A stretch of DNA of 64,000 nt from JBMNFI01 sp050949225 (GCA_050949225.1 JBMNFI010000001.1:1-64000), one strand, 5' to 3'; positions 34,628 through 43,591 are shown, numbered from the stretch's first letter. Program-made: numbers and translations. The notes: generated from the sequence alone by a model not told the origin.

Positions 34628-34832
34628 GATTAAGTTCTTGATTCAGCCGAAAAGGAAAGGTAATCGCCCAAATGCCGGCCAAGCCAATCACCGTATATAT
34701 AACACGACAGATTGTCCGATTAAAAAATAGGTTAAAGATATCAAAATAAAAAAGACCAAGTGCCCCCAAATTAAAGGCACCGACTATAATTAAAACCAAG
34801 ACGATTTTATCAAGTAAAGAAAATGTTTTCAT
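34611..34832 (-). CDS. DUF378 small membrane protein
   Basis: This encodes 73 residues with two membrane helices. LLDKIVLVLIIVGAFNLGALGLF and the later VIYTVIGLAGIWAI match the DUF378 family, where the first helix ends N-x-G. Function unknown; small size and lack of catalytic residues suggest a structural or regulatory membrane role. Confidence 0.8.
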   Translation of the reverse strand: MKTFSLLDKIVLVLIIVGAFNLGALGLFYFDIFNLFFNRTICRVIYTVIGLAGIWAITFPFRLNQELNQKEDA

Positions 34833-34874
34833 GACGTACTCCTATAAATGTGCTAAAATAATAGACGAGGTGTT

Positions 34875-35144
34875 ATGATGTTGGTGCAAATTTGCTTACT
34901 TTACTATATAATTAGCAATTTGCTGCTTTTTATACTGATGGGACTTGATAAGAGGCGAGCTGCAAAATATCAGCGGCGAATAAATGAAAAAAGTTTATTA
35001 ATTTGGGGCGTCGCCGGTGCTGCCTTAGGCGGTTTATCAGGCATGCTCCTATTTAATCATAAGATTAGGAAATTTCGTTTTTGGTTGGTGTACTTTTTGG
35101 CGCTTTTTGCCCATCTTTATTTATGGTGGAAAATATTATTATAG
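34875..35144 (+). CDS. DUF1294 membrane protein
   Basis: This encodes 89 residues. The pattern FILMGLDKRRAAKYQRRINEKSLL and GGLSGMLLFNHKIRK is that of DUF1294 (two to three membrane helices with the conserved D-K-x-x-A). It starts at ATG 34875 or the adjacent ATG 34878, after GACGAGGTG. Function unknown. Confidence 0.85.
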   Translation: MMLVQICLLYYIISNLLLFILMGLDKRRAAKYQRRINEKSLLIWGVAGAALGGLSGMLLFNHKIRKFRFWLVYFLALFAHLYLWWKILL

Positions 35145-35175
35145 GAAATGAAAAATTTAAAGAAGGGTTTTTATT

Positions 35176-35901
35176 ATGAAAGTTTTTGCGATTAGTGATT
35201 TACATCTATCATTAGCAGAGCCTTTTGTCAAAGGGGGACATAATCCCTTGATAAAACCTATGGATAAATTCGGAGATCAGTGGGAAGATTATCATGAAAA
35301 AATTTATGATAACTGGCATTCATTAGTGACTAAAGAAGACTATGTTTTGATGCCCGGTGATACTTCTTGGGGGTTGCGATTGGCAGATTGTGTTCATGAT
35401 TTTGATTTTTTGGCACAATTGCCGGGAACGATTATTTTAGGGCGCGGCAATCATGATTATTGGTGGCAGGGAATTACTAAGCTGAAGGCGGCCTTGCCGG
35501 ACAATGTGATTCCTCTTCATCATGATGCTGTGCAGGTTGGCTCGAAAATGGTTTGTTCTACTAGAGCCTGGTCTTTACCGGGAAGTCCTGATTGGTGTGC
35601 CTCTGATGAAAAAATCTATCAGCGGGAATTGCTGCGTTTAGAAATGGGCTTAGAGGCGGCACAAAAAAAAGCCTTACCAATTGTGGCCATGCTGCACTAT
35701 ATGCCGCTTTATAGCGATGGACGTGGCAGTGGTTTTAGCGATCTTTTGGAAGAATATCAGGTGCAGATTTGTGTTTATGGCCATCTACATGGCGCTAGAT
35801 GTCGTGATGCAGTAAACGAGACGATCAGAGGTATTGAGTACCAAAATGTCAGCTGTGATGCACTGGATTTTTGGCCTGTTTTAATTTGGGAGGAAGAATA
35901 A
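35176..35901 (+). CDS. Calcineurin-like metallophosphoesterase
   Basis: This encodes 241 residues. The five metallophosphoesterase motifs are seen as ISDLHL, PGDTSWG, GRGNHDYWW, LHYMPL and YGHLHG. It hydrolyses phosphoesters with two metal ions in the cytoplasm; the substrate is unclear. The following YgiQ gene starts 1 nt after its stop, so the two are an operon. Confidence 0.9.
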   Translation: MKVFAISDLHLSLAEPFVKGGHNPLIKPMDKFGDQWEDYHEKIYDNWHSLVTKEDYVLMPGDTSWGLRLADCVHDFDFLAQLPGTIILGRGNHDYWWQGITKLKAALPDNVIPLHHDAVQVGSKMVCSTRAWSLPGSPDWCASDEKIYQRELLRLEMGLEAAQKKALPIVAMLHYMPLYSDGRGSGFSDLLEEYQVQICVYGHLHGARCRDAVNETIRGIEYQNVSCDALDFWPVLIWEEE

Positions 35902-35902
35902 G

Positions 35903-37786
35903 ATGCTATTGCCTATAAGCAGGCAGGAAATGTCTGATAGAGGCTGGTCACAAGTAGATATTGTTTTGGTTACGGGTGATGCTTATGTGGATCATTATTC
36001 CTTTGGATCCGCTATTATTGGCCGCTACTTAGAATCTCTGGGCTTTAAAGTAGCCATATTAGCTGAGCCGAATTGGAAAAATGATGTAGTGTGGCAACAA
36101 TTTGGTCGGCCAAAGCTGGGCTTTTTTGTGACTTCCGGTAATCTGGATTCTTTACTTTCACACTATACCGCCGGTAAAAAGGTGCGGCGGATAGATCTTT
36201 ATGCGGCAGGCGGGCGACGGCAAAAACCCGATTATGCTGTCACGGTTTATGGACGTAAGCTGCGTGAGCTTTATCCGGACACACCAATTGTTTTAGGTGG
36301 CCTGGAGGCTAGTCTCAGGCGGTTTGCACATTATGATTATTGGTCTGATACGGTGATGCCCTCTGTTTTGGTCTCGGCCGCTGCTGATTTATTGATTTAT
36401 GGTATGGGTGAGCTGGCTGTGGGCGAAGTGGCACAGCGCTTACAAAAAAGTGGACGAATTGCCGATTGTTATGATATTGCCGGTTTAGCTTATCGTTTGC
36501 CAAGGGAGGACAATTTACCGCCGGAAGCGGTGAAAATACCTTCTTTTCAGGATGTTTCGCAAAGTAAAAGGGCTTTTGCAGAAGCCTTTGCTTTGGAGTA
36601 TCAAGAACAGAATTTTTTTGATGGGCAAATTTTAGCGCAAAAACATGAGGATTGTTGGGTTGTGGTTAATCGACCGATGCGTCCTTTGAGTGAAAAAGAG
36701 CTGGATCAAGTCTATGAACTGCCCTTTGAAAGGATTTGGCATCCTTTTTATGATGATAAAGGTGGTGTGCCGGCCTATGATGAGGTAAAATTCTCACTGC
36801 TTTCTCATCGTGGGTGTTTTGGCGGTTGTAATTTTTGCGCTTTAAACTTTCATCAGGGGCGTATTATTCAAAGCCGTTCGGCAAAATCGCTGATCAAGGA
36901 GGCAAAGCTATTAACCGCTTTACCGGATTTTAAAGGCTATTTGCATGATGTTGGTGGGCCAACGGCAAATTTTCGTGGTCAGGTTTGTCAAAAGGCACTT
37001 AAAGTTGGTCCCTGTCGTCACAAGGAATGTCTATATCCGTATATTTGCAATAGATTGCCGAAGGATAGCGGGGAATATGAGAAATTATTGACTGATTTGC
37101 GGCGTTTGCCCAAGGTAAAAAAGGTTTTTGTGCGTTCCGGCATCCGCTTTGATTATGCCTTGGCGGAAAAATCACGATCATTTTTGCATACGCTGTGCCG
37201 CTATCATGTTAGCGGGCAGCTCAAGGTGGCTCCTGAGCATTTATCAGACAAGGTGCTCTCTTATATGGGTAAATGCAAGGGACAAGTTTATCATGATTTT
37301 AAAAAAGAATACACTAAGATTAATCAAAAAATTAAAAAGAAACAATTTTTAGTACCGTATTTTATGTCCTCGCATCCGGGATCTACATTGGATGAGGCAG
37401 TTTTTTTGGCAAAAGAACTAAAAAAGATGGGTTTGAAGCCAAAGCAAGTACAAGATTTTATTCCCACACCCGGAACTATCAGTACTTGTATGTATTATAC
37501 AGGTCTTGATCCGCGCACTATGCAGCCTCTTTATGTGGCTAAAACGGCAGAAGAAAAAAGTGTTCAGAGGGCTTTGTTGCAACCTGATCGTGCGCATAAT
37601 AAGGCTTTACTGCGTCGGGTGCTTACGGATATTGGCAGAAAAGATTTACTGGATGAACAAGGAAATCTACTTTTGTCGCGGGATCTTTTCTTGCATGATG
37701 TGAGAGCAAAGTCAAAGCAGAAAAAATATAAAAAATCTCCTATTATACCTAAAACAGCGAAAAAACGCCCTAAAAAAAGGAAATAG
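35903..37786 (+). CDS. YgiQ-family radical SAM protein
   Basis: This encodes 627 residues starting at ATG 35903. The N-terminus (DIVLVTGDAYVDHYSFGSAI) is characteristic of YgiQ, and the radical SAM cysteines appear as GCFGGCNFCALNFHQGR near residue 305. The C-terminal about 30 residues are lysine-rich. The function of YgiQ proteins is not established. The length fits the family (about 600-750). Confidence 0.93.
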   Translation: MLLPISRQEMSDRGWSQVDIVLVTGDAYVDHYSFGSAIIGRYLESLGFKVAILAEPNWKNDVVWQQFGRPKLGFFVTSGNLDSLLSHYTAGKKVRRIDLYAAGGRRQKPDYAVTVYGRKLRELYPDTPIVLGGLEASLRRFAHYDYWSDTVMPSVLVSAAADLLIYGMGELAVGEVAQRLQKSGRIADCYDIAGLAYRLPREDNLPPEAVKIPSFQDVSQSKRAFAEAFALEYQEQNFFDGQILAQKHEDCWVVVNRPMRPLSEKELDQVYELPFERIWHPFYDDKGGVPAYDEVKFSLLSHRGCFGGCNFCALNFHQGRIIQSRSAKSLIKEAKLLTALPDFKGYLHDVGGPTANFRGQVCQKALKVGPCRHKECLYPYICNRLPKDSGEYEKLLTDLRRLPKVKKVFVRSGIRFDYALAEKSRSFLHTLCRYHVSGQLKVAPEHLSDKVLSYMGKCKGQVYHDFKKEYTKINQKIKKKQFLVPYFMSSHPGSTLDEAVFLAKELKKMGLKPKQVQDFIPTPGTISTCMYYTGLDPRTMQPLYVAKTAEEKSVQRALLQPDRAHNKALLRRVLTDIGRKDLLDEQGNLLLSRDLFLHDVRAKSKQKKYKKSPIIPKTAKKRPKKRK

Positions 37787-37866
37787 GACAAAAAAGGCTA
37801 ATTTTATATAGTTATATAGATTAAAGAAGTAAGAAAGAAATAAGGAAGAAATAAGGAGATAGAAGC

Positions 37867-38244
37867 ATGATTTTTGGTGTCGGTACAGATATTGTGGATG
37901 TTAAACGTTTAGAAAAAATTATAGAACGGACACCCCAACTGATAGAAAGAGTGTTTACAGCATCTGAAATCAGTTATTGCCAGAATAAAGGACGGCAGAA
38001 AGTGCAGGCCTTAGCGGCGCGTTTTGCAGCTAAAGAGGCTGTTTTAAAAGCTTTGGGGACCGGTATTGTAGGTTTTTCCTGGACGGAAATGGAGCTGTCA
38101 AATTTACCCAGTGGTCAGCCGGTGGTTGAATTGTCGGGGCGGATGGCTCAATTTATAGCAAAGCACGATATTATTAAGGTAGAAATCTCTTATTCTCATA
38201 TAGATGAGACTGCTGTGGCTTTTGCCGTGGCATGTTGTAAATAG
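37867..38244 (+). CDS. acpS: Holo-[acyl-carrier-protein] synthase
   Basis: This encodes 125 residues. GVGTDIVDVKRLEKI and RFAAKEAVLKALGTG are the AcpS magnesium and CoA motifs. It transfers 4'-phosphopantetheine from CoA to apo-ACP, essential for fatty acid synthesis. An AAGGAGAT site precedes ATG 37867. It starts an acpS-nnrDE-alr cluster, conserved in many Firmicutes. Confidence 0.95.
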   Translation: MIFGVGTDIVDVKRLEKIIERTPQLIERVFTASEISYCQNKGRQKVQALAARFAAKEAVLKALGTGIVGFSWTEMELSNLPSGQPVVELSGRMAQFIAKHDIIKVEISYSHIDETAVAFAVACCK

Positions 38245-38263
38245 CTTAGTAAGGAGGTCATCC

Positions 38264-39835
38264 ATGCGTTTAGTTACAGGAGAGGAAATGCGCCTTTTAG
38301 ATGGGGCTGCCATTAAGGATTATCAGATTCCTGCGGTTGTTTTGATGGAAAATGCCGGTCTGGCAGTTCTGCAACAAGTTCAGAGTATGTTGGGCGAGGT
38401 TGATGGCAAAAAGATCGTTGTTTTTGTCGGCAGCGGTAATAATGGCGGTGATGGACTGGTGGCAGCACGTCATCTTTATAACAAAGGAGCTGCTTTGCGC
38501 ATCTTTTTGTTAGCTAATGCCGCAGATTTAACAGGTGATACCCTTTTAAACTATCAAATTTTACAAAAAATGGGGGTAGAAGTTACTGAAATTACTGCTG
38601 AACAGTCCTTGTTAGCGTTGAGAGTGGCTGTTTATAAAGCGGATTTAGTGATTGATGCTATTTTGGGGACCGGACTTATAGGTGAGGTGCGGGGACTACG
38701 TTTAGCTGCTATTAAACTGATTAATGAAGCGCAAAAAACAGTGCTGGCCTGTGATATTCCGTCCGGATTGTCTGCTAAAACCGGACAGCCCTTAAAAGAG
38801 GCGGTAAAGGCGGCCTGTACCGTGACTTTTGCTTTTGCTAAACTGGGCTTAGTTTTGCCTGAGGCTCGAGGCTATGTGGGAGAATTAGTAGTGGCTGATA
38901 TTTCTTTACCTGCCGGGATTGAGGAAATTTTACCTGAGCGTCGTGATTTTGTGGAACAAAAATTTTGTCGCAAATGGCTGAGGACACGGGCTTTTAATAG
39001 TCATAAAGGTGATTTTGGACGACTTTTAATGGTTGCAGGGGCGCCGCAGATGCCGGGGGCACCTGTTTTGGCGGCGCATGGTGCTTTGCAGCTGGGGATT
39101 GGTCTTTTGACTGCTGCAGTGCCGTCGGCAGTTCGCTCTGCTTTTTCTTCGCAAGTTCCGGAGGCCATGATTCTGCCTTGTCAGGAAACAGCGGAGGGTT
39201 TGATAAAAAAAAGTGAAGTGACTGCTTTATTAGCCAAAAGAACAGATGCTTTACTGATCGGTCCCGGATTGGGTAGGGATGAAAACACTGTACAGTTGGT
39301 AAAGGACTTAGTTGCAGGAGCCACTTGTCCGATTTTATTGGATGCTGATGGTCTTTATGTATTTAATAATGAGTTACAGTTTTTATCTACAGTTCAGACA
39401 CCTTTGGTGCTGACACCTCATTGTGCGGAGCTAGCCGGACTTTTAGGAACGAATGTTAGGGAAATTTCCCGAGATCGCCTGCAAGCGGCAGTCTTTGCCG
39501 CAGCAGAAAGTAATGCTGTGGTGGTGCTAAAAGGGGCAAGAACTGTAACCGCCACCCCCGAGGGGAGAATTTTTATCAACTCCAGTGGCAATCCCGGCAT
39601 GGCAGCCGGCGGTAGCGGGGATGTTTTATCCGGCATGATCTCTGCCCTTTTGGCACAAAAAATGCCACCTGCAATAGCGGCTGCACTGGCCGTTTATTTA
39701 CATGGGGCGGCCGGTGATTTGGCAGCAAAAATCAAAAACCAGATGTCTATGACGGCGCTAGATATTGCAGAGGCGATTGCAGCAGCATATAATCAAATAG
39801 TTAGTCAGGGTGGTAAAAAAAATGAAAGCTCATGA
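38264..39835 (+). CDS. nnrDE: Bifunctional NAD(P)H-hydrate repair enzyme (epimerase/dehydratase)
   Basis: This encodes 523 residues from ATG 38264, 6 nt after AAGGAGGTC; the frame extending back to 38204 overlaps acpS. The N-terminal YjeF_N epimerase domain has VGSGNNGGDGLVAARHL; the C-terminal ADP-dependent dehydratase domain has GPGLGRDEN and NPGMAAGGSGDVLSGMI. It repairs hydrated NAD(P)H. It overlaps the alr start by 14 nt. Confidence 0.95.
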   Translation: MRLVTGEEMRLLDGAAIKDYQIPAVVLMENAGLAVLQQVQSMLGEVDGKKIVVFVGSGNNGGDGLVAARHLYNKGAALRIFLLANAADLTGDTLLNYQILQKMGVEVTEITAEQSLLALRVAVYKADLVIDAILGTGLIGEVRGLRLAAIKLINEAQKTVLACDIPSGLSAKTGQPLKEAVKAACTVTFAFAKLGLVLPEARGYVGELVVADISLPAGIEEILPERRDFVEQKFCRKWLRTRAFNSHKGDFGRLLMVAGAPQMPGAPVLAAHGALQLGIGLLTAAVPSAVRSAFSSQVPEAMILPCQETAEGLIKKSEVTALLAKRTDALLIGPGLGRDENTVQLVKDLVAGATCPILLDADGLYVFNNELQFLSTVQTPLVLTPHCAELAGLLGTNVREISRDRLQAAVFAAAESNAVVVLKGARTVTATPEGRIFINSSGNPGMAAGGSGDVLSGMISALLAQKMPPAIAAALAVYLHGAAGDLAAKIKNQMSMTALDIAEAIAAAYNQIVSQGGKKNESS

Positions 39836-40961
39836 GATAAAAGCACCGGCACGTGTCGAAGTTGATTTGGCAGCAGTGGCACATAATATCAAACAAATTC
39901 GCCGCAGAGTCGGCCCGGATATTATTGTGATGGGGATCACTAAGGCTAATGCCTATGGACATGGTGCTGAAGAAATTGCTCATACGATTTTGCGGCATGG
40001 TGCGCAGCGTTTAGGGGTGGCTAATCTTTATGAAGGGGTGGGCTTGCGCCTGGCAGGTATTGGAGCGCCGGTAATGACTATGGGATATATTTTACCGCAG
40101 GAAATTACCACAGCCATTAAGTATAATATTATCCAAATGGTTTATAGTTACGAGATGGCAGAAAATATTTCTCGGCAGGCGGTGAAAAAGAAACAGACAG
40201 CTACCATTCATATTAAAGTTGATACAGGAATGGGTCGAATTGGTTTTTTACCGAATCAGCATTCGGTAGGGGAGATTAAACGTATTTTTTCATTACCTAA
40301 TTTATTTGTGGAAGGGTTATGCTCTCATTTTTCCACGGCAGATGAAAAGGATAAAACTTACAGCCGGCAGCAGTTGGACTGTTTTAATAAATTCACCAAG
40401 GCCTTGGCGGCAGAAGGATTGGAGTTTCCTATTAAACATATGGCTAACAGTGCGGCTATTTTAGATTTACCGGAGAGTTATTATGATATGGTACGCCCCG
40501 GTATTTCTTTATACGGCTATTATCCCTCAACAGAAGTTAAACAGGATCAGGTGAGGTTACTTCCCGCTCTCAGCATGAAGTGCAATATTGCTATGGTCAA
40601 GGAACTTCCGGCGGGTTCGGCTATCAGCTATTGCCGCAATTATCATTGTCAGGGGTCGCGAGTGATTGCCACTATTCCGGTAGGCTATGGTGATGGTTTA
40701 GGTCGAATTATGTCACCCGGCGGTGAAGTTTTAATCAATGGTCAAAGAGCGCCGATGGTGGGTAATATTTGTATGGATTATACGATGGTTGATGTTACAG
40801 ATATCAAACATCCATACGTTGGTGATGAGGTGGTTTTAATTGGCCGCCAGGGGTTGGAACAGATCACTTTAGAAGAAGTGGCTGCTAAACATAATACGAT
40901 TAATTACGAATTTATTTGCCATTTATCAGAACGTTTACCTCGTATTTATCTTAATAAATAA
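39822..40961 (+). CDS. alr: Alanine racemase
   Basis: This encodes 379 residues from ATG 39822 (12 nt inside a longer frame that starts GTG 39810). PLP lysine K41 is in TKANAYGHG, and the catalytic tyrosine is in IPVGYGDGLGR. It makes D-alanine for peptidoglycan. The overlap with nnrDE and shared strand indicate one operon with acpS. A MazEF-type locus follows, as in B. subtilis. Confidence 0.95.
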   Translation: MKAHEIKAPARVEVDLAAVAHNIKQIRRRVGPDIIVMGITKANAYGHGAEEIAHTILRHGAQRLGVANLYEGVGLRLAGIGAPVMTMGYILPQEITTAIKYNIIQMVYSYEMAENISRQAVKKKQTATIHIKVDTGMGRIGFLPNQHSVGEIKRIFSLPNLFVEGLCSHFSTADEKDKTYSRQQLDCFNKFTKALAAEGLEFPIKHMANSAAILDLPESYYDMVRPGISLYGYYPSTEVKQDQVRLLPALSMKCNIAMVKELPAGSAISYCRNYHCQGSRVIATIPVGYGDGLGRIMSPGGEVLINGQRAPMVGNICMDYTMVDVTDIKHPYVGDEVVLIGRQGLEQITLEEVAAKHNTINYEFICHLSERLPRIYLNK

Positions 40962-41011
40962 CAGGTATAATTTACCGCTTGTTTTTAGTTTTAAAATGCT
41001 TTATGATAATG

Positions 41012-41152
41012 ATGGTAAAAAAAGTGAGGATGGACAATCTGTGCTGTAGATCCTTTGTCTTTCTGATGAGGGAGAGGTTTGATCGTATTTCTAGACTGGA
41101 CAGCTTAAAAAGAGACAGTAGGCAAGGGGTTAGAAGGAGGGTTTTATCATGA
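41012..41152 (+). pseudogene. Ribbon-helix-helix-like half of a split MazE-type antitoxin
   Basis: This 46-codon frame (MVKKVRMDNLCCRSFVFLMR, then ERFDRISRLDSLKRD...) has the strand-helix-helix feel of a CopG/MazE DNA-binding domain. It ends with TGA overlapping the next ATG (ATGA, 41149-41152), with the continuation one frame back, so a frameshift may have split one antitoxin gene in two. No ribosome-binding site precedes ATG 41012 and a TTGTTT-17-TATGAT promoter (40979-41007) would place the transcript start near it. Whether it is translated is uncertain. Confidence 0.45.
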
Positions 41153-41271
41153 CAAAAAACTTTTCTTGGGATATTGAGGCGATGGCGCAAGGTTACTTGG
41201 AAATGGCTCAGATTAATCTGGAATTGGTGGAGGACTTTATTGAGCTGGAAGCTGAATGTGAGGTAGAATAA
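41149..41271 (+). CDS. Short antitoxin, MazF-binding C-terminal part (MazE-like)
   Basis: This encodes 40 residues, MTKNFSWDIEAMAQGYLEMA then QINLELVEDFIELEAECEVE. GYLEMAQINL matches the C-terminal toxin-binding segment of the B. subtilis EndoAI family (GYMEMAKINL). A good AAGGAGGG lies 9 nt upstream, so the short form is likely translated by itself. It lacks a DNA-binding domain, so it could neutralise MazF without autoregulating. The gene was not obvious because of its size. Confidence 0.7.
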   Translation: MTKNFSWDIEAMAQGYLEMAQINLELVEDFIELEAECEVE

Positions 41272-41286
41272 TTTTAATAACCAATG

Positions 41287-41311
41287 AAAAAGAGCGCATG
41301 CGCTCTTTTTT
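41287..41311. terminator. Intrinsic terminator between antitoxin and toxin
   Basis: AAAAGAGCGC|ATGCGCTCTTTTTT hairpin with T run. It would uncouple toxin transcription from the antitoxin, which is unusual for a MazEF operon. Confidence 0.85.
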
Positions 41312-41417
41312 ATTTAGTTTTTGATATTAGATAAGTGTCATTATTACCGCAGTTTGAAAAAGAAACATGTGATCATAAGTCAATAAAAAAAATTTGCTAT
41401 TAAGAGAATAAAATACT

Positions 41418-41446
41418 TTGTTTTTGGGGAATAATCAAAGTATAGA
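41418..41446 (+). promoter_or_regulatory. Separate promoter for the MazF-type toxin
   Basis: TTGTTT (41418-41423), 17 bp, TATAGA (41441-41446). The predicted start of transcription is about 17 nt before the toxin ATG. Confidence 0.6.
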
Positions 41447-41469
41447 CAACTATCATGGAAGTGATAAAT

Positions 41470-41814
41470 ATGATTAAACGAGGGGATATCTTTTTTGCAC
41501 AGCTTAGTCCCGTGCAAGGCTCTGAACAAGGTGGCATGCGCCCTGTGTTAATTGTTCAAAATGATGTAGGAAATACTTATAGTCCGACGACAATAGTTTT
41601 AGCGATTACCTCACAGCTTAATAAAGCTCGATTACCAACCCATGTGGAAATTACCGGACGTGAAAGCGGTCTGGAGCGTGATTCTGTAGTTTTAGCAGAA
41701 CAGATTCGCACCATCGATAAAAAAAGGCTTAAGCAAAAGGTTACCACTTTATCGCCAAATATAATGAATAAAATTTCAAAGGCGATGATTGTCAGCATCA
41801 ATTTACCTATTTAA
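41470..41814 (+). CDS. MazF/EndoA-type mRNA interferase toxin
   Basis: This encodes 114 residues from ATG 41470, which has GGAAGTG upstream; ATG 41455 gives five extra residues before that site. IKRGDIFFAQLSPVQGSEQGG, RPVLIVQND and SVVLAEQIRTIDKKRL match B. subtilis EndoA closely. MazF cuts mRNA at short sequence motifs, halting growth until bound by its antitoxin. The antitoxin just upstream is short and split. A terminator follows. Confidence 0.93.
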   Translation: MIKRGDIFFAQLSPVQGSEQGGMRPVLIVQNDVGNTYSPTTIVLAITSQLNKARLPTHVEITGRESGLERDSVVLAEQIRTIDKKRLKQKVTTLSPNIMNKISKAMIVSINLPI

Positions 41815-41827
41815 TAGTTGAGTAAGT

Positions 41828-41873
41828 AAACCAACCGCCTCCTGTTTTTAAAAACAGGAGGCGGTTGGTTTTT
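41828..41873. terminator. Intrinsic terminator after the toxin
   Basis: A long perfect stem, ACCAACCGCCTCCTG with its complement, then TTTTT. Confidence 0.92.
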
Positions 41874-41907
41874 ATGTAAGGAGCTTCCTTCATACCGCTG
41901 TTGCCGC

Positions 41908-41935
41908 TATTTTGTGCTCACAAAACAGCGGTGGA
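41908..41935. repeat. Hairpin upstream of spoVFA
   Basis: CCGCTATTTTGTG pairs, with one mismatch, with CACAAAACAGCGG around a 2-nt loop. It may be a second terminator or an operator. Role unclear. Confidence 0.5.
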
Positions 41936-41960
41936 CAACTTTCCAAGGATCTTGTCTTGG

Positions 41961-41969
41961 CATACTATA
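41961..41969 (+). promoter_or_regulatory. SigK-like -10 element of spoVFA
   Basis: CATACTATA matches the SigK -10 pattern CATAnnnTA. A -35 AC at the ideal spacing is not obvious, though CC occurs there. spoVF is under SigK in B. subtilis, which supports the reading. Confidence 0.5.
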
Positions 41970-42006
41970 TAGCGATTGGATGTTTTAAGCAAAGGGAGTG
42001 AAGTTT

Positions 42007-42924
42007 GTGACTGTTTTGAATAAAAAGATTGCTATCCTTGGTGGTGATGAACGGGAGATTCCTACGTTATTTGAATTGCAAAAGGCAGGTGCCCAAATAG
42101 CGGCAGCGGCACGAGATTCCCGGCTTCTCCCACAAGGGGTTTCAGACAGTGAAAACATTTTGCGTGTTCTGGAAAATGCCGATTGTGTGATTTTACCACT
42201 GCCTGGATTGCAAAAAAGGCAACAAATCTATAATAGCTTAGGGCAGAAATTATTGCTGGCTCGGGAACACTTGGCCGTTTTGCGTCCGGGTACGCCGGTT
42301 TTGATTGGTGTAGCTAATGAATGGCTTAAAGAACAATGCTATGATTTTAATCTTGATCTTTATATTACGGCTGATGATCCTCATTTGGCCGCCGCCGGTG
42401 CTGTGGCGGCAGCAGAAGGTGCGATATCATTGGCAATTTCTGAAAGCCGGGGGCTTTTGAGTAAATCCTTAGCTATTTTGATTGGTTATGGTCGTCTGGG
42501 GCGAGCTCTGGCAGTACGTTTGACGGCCATGGGCTGTCAAGTGATTGTTAGTGATTGCTCGCAAGAGGCTCTTTCTTGGGCGCAGAAAAATGGACTGAGT
42601 GTGGTTAAACCTAAATTTATGCCCGATTTATTGGATCAGGTCGATTTAATTTTTAACACAGCACCGGCACCTGTTTTAAAAGCTGCGGAGATTGAACTTG
42701 TTCCTCTGCATGCAGTAATTATTGACTTGGCATCATCACCGGGCGGTACTGATTTTTCCGCCTGCAAGGCTCGAGGGATTAAGGCGCAGCTGGCTTCTGG
42801 TTTACCCGGTAAATATGCGCCGGATTACATGGCACGATTAGTAAAAAAAGTTTATTTACCATTAATTGAAAAGCTGTTTGATGAAAATTTTGCAGTAAAA
42901 AAGGGAGGAGAAGCGCATGACTGA
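42007..42924 (+). CDS. spoVFA: Dipicolinate synthase subunit A
   Basis: This encodes 305 residues from GTG 42007, 9 nt after GGGAG; GTG 41998 is another choice. A Rossmann site (ILIGYGRLGRALAVRL) lies near residue 160. With SpoVFB it oxidises dihydrodipicolinate to dipicolinate, which accumulates with calcium in the spore core. It overlaps spoVFB by 8 nt. Presence of SpoVFAB rather than only EtfA indicates a spore-former of this lineage type. Confidence 0.93.
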   Translation: MTVLNKKIAILGGDEREIPTLFELQKAGAQIAAAARDSRLLPQGVSDSENILRVLENADCVILPLPGLQKRQQIYNSLGQKLLLAREHLAVLRPGTPVLIGVANEWLKEQCYDFNLDLYITADDPHLAAAGAVAAAEGAISLAISESRGLLSKSLAILIGYGRLGRALAVRLTAMGCQVIVSDCSQEALSWAQKNGLSVVKPKFMPDLLDQVDLIFNTAPAPVLKAAEIELVPLHAVIIDLASSPGGTDFSACKARGIKAQLASGLPGKYAPDYMARLVKKVYLPLIEKLFDENFAVKKGGEAHD

Positions 42925-43522
42925 GCAAATAAGTTTAACAGGTTTGCGCATTGGTTTTGCCTTGACGGGTTCTCACTGTACGTTAAAAAGTGCGGTGGTC
43001 GCTCTTAAGGATTTGCGTGATGCCGGTGCAGATATTTTACCTATAATTTCTGAAAATGTTAAGACCAGTGATACTAAATTTGGTTTAGCCGGCGACTGGC
43101 GTGAGCAAATTATTGCTGCTAGTGGTTCAGGTGTTATTATTGACAGTATTGTGAAGGCGGAACCCATTGGCCCGCAAAAGCTGTTGGATTTGTTGGTTAT
43201 TGCTCCTTGTTCCGGCAATACACTGGGTAAATTGGCTAATGCCGTGACAGATACCCCTGTTTTAATGGCGGCTAAAAGTCAATTGCGTAATAGCAGGCCC
43301 ATTGTGGTGGCGATTTCGACAAATGACGGCTTGGCGGCTAATGCTAAAAACATTGGACAGTTGATCAATAGTAAGCATATTTATTTTGTACCTTTTGGGC
43401 AAGATAATCCGGAAGCCAAGGCTGCTTCAGTAATTGCTGATATGACGCAAATTGTATCAACGGTAGAAAAAGCTTTACAGCAGCAACAAATACAACCGCT
43501 CTTGATATCTTTTAATCGTTAA
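42917..43522 (+). CDS. spoVFB: Dipicolinate synthase subunit B
   Basis: This encodes 201 residues in the flavoprotein (decarboxylase-like) fold: IGFALTGSHCTLK near the start, VIAPCSGNTLGKLANAVTDTPV in the middle. It pairs with SpoVFA. It overlaps its upstream neighbour and has GGGAGGAG upstream of ATG 42917. asd and dapA follow downstream, as in the classical spoVF-asd-dap order, though dapG is missing here. Confidence 0.93.
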   Translation: MTEQISLTGLRIGFALTGSHCTLKSAVVALKDLRDAGADILPIISENVKTSDTKFGLAGDWREQIIAASGSGVIIDSIVKAEPIGPQKLLDLLVIAPCSGNTLGKLANAVTDTPVLMAAKSQLRNSRPIVVAISTNDGLAANAKNIGQLINSKHIYFVPFGQDNPEAKAASVIADMTQIVSTVEKALQQQQIQPLLISFNR

Positions 43523-43526
43523 ATGG

Positions 43527-43556
43527 TTGCTAAAAACCCTCTGAAGATGTTATAAT
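43527..43556 (+). promoter_or_regulatory. Promoter for asd
   Basis: TTGCTA (43527-43532), an 18-bp spacer and a perfect TATAAT (43551-43556) give asd housekeeping transcription independent of the sporulation genes. Confidence 0.7.
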
Positions 43557-43591
43557 ATAAAGAATGATAATGTTTGCTGGAGGTATGACAA

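Noticed and set aside
34539..34730. 63-codon plus-strand frame opposite the DUF378 gene
   Set aside because: It starts GTG with poor spacing to AAGGAG and is mostly antisense to a recognised gene; possibly a small transcript but not supportable as a gene.
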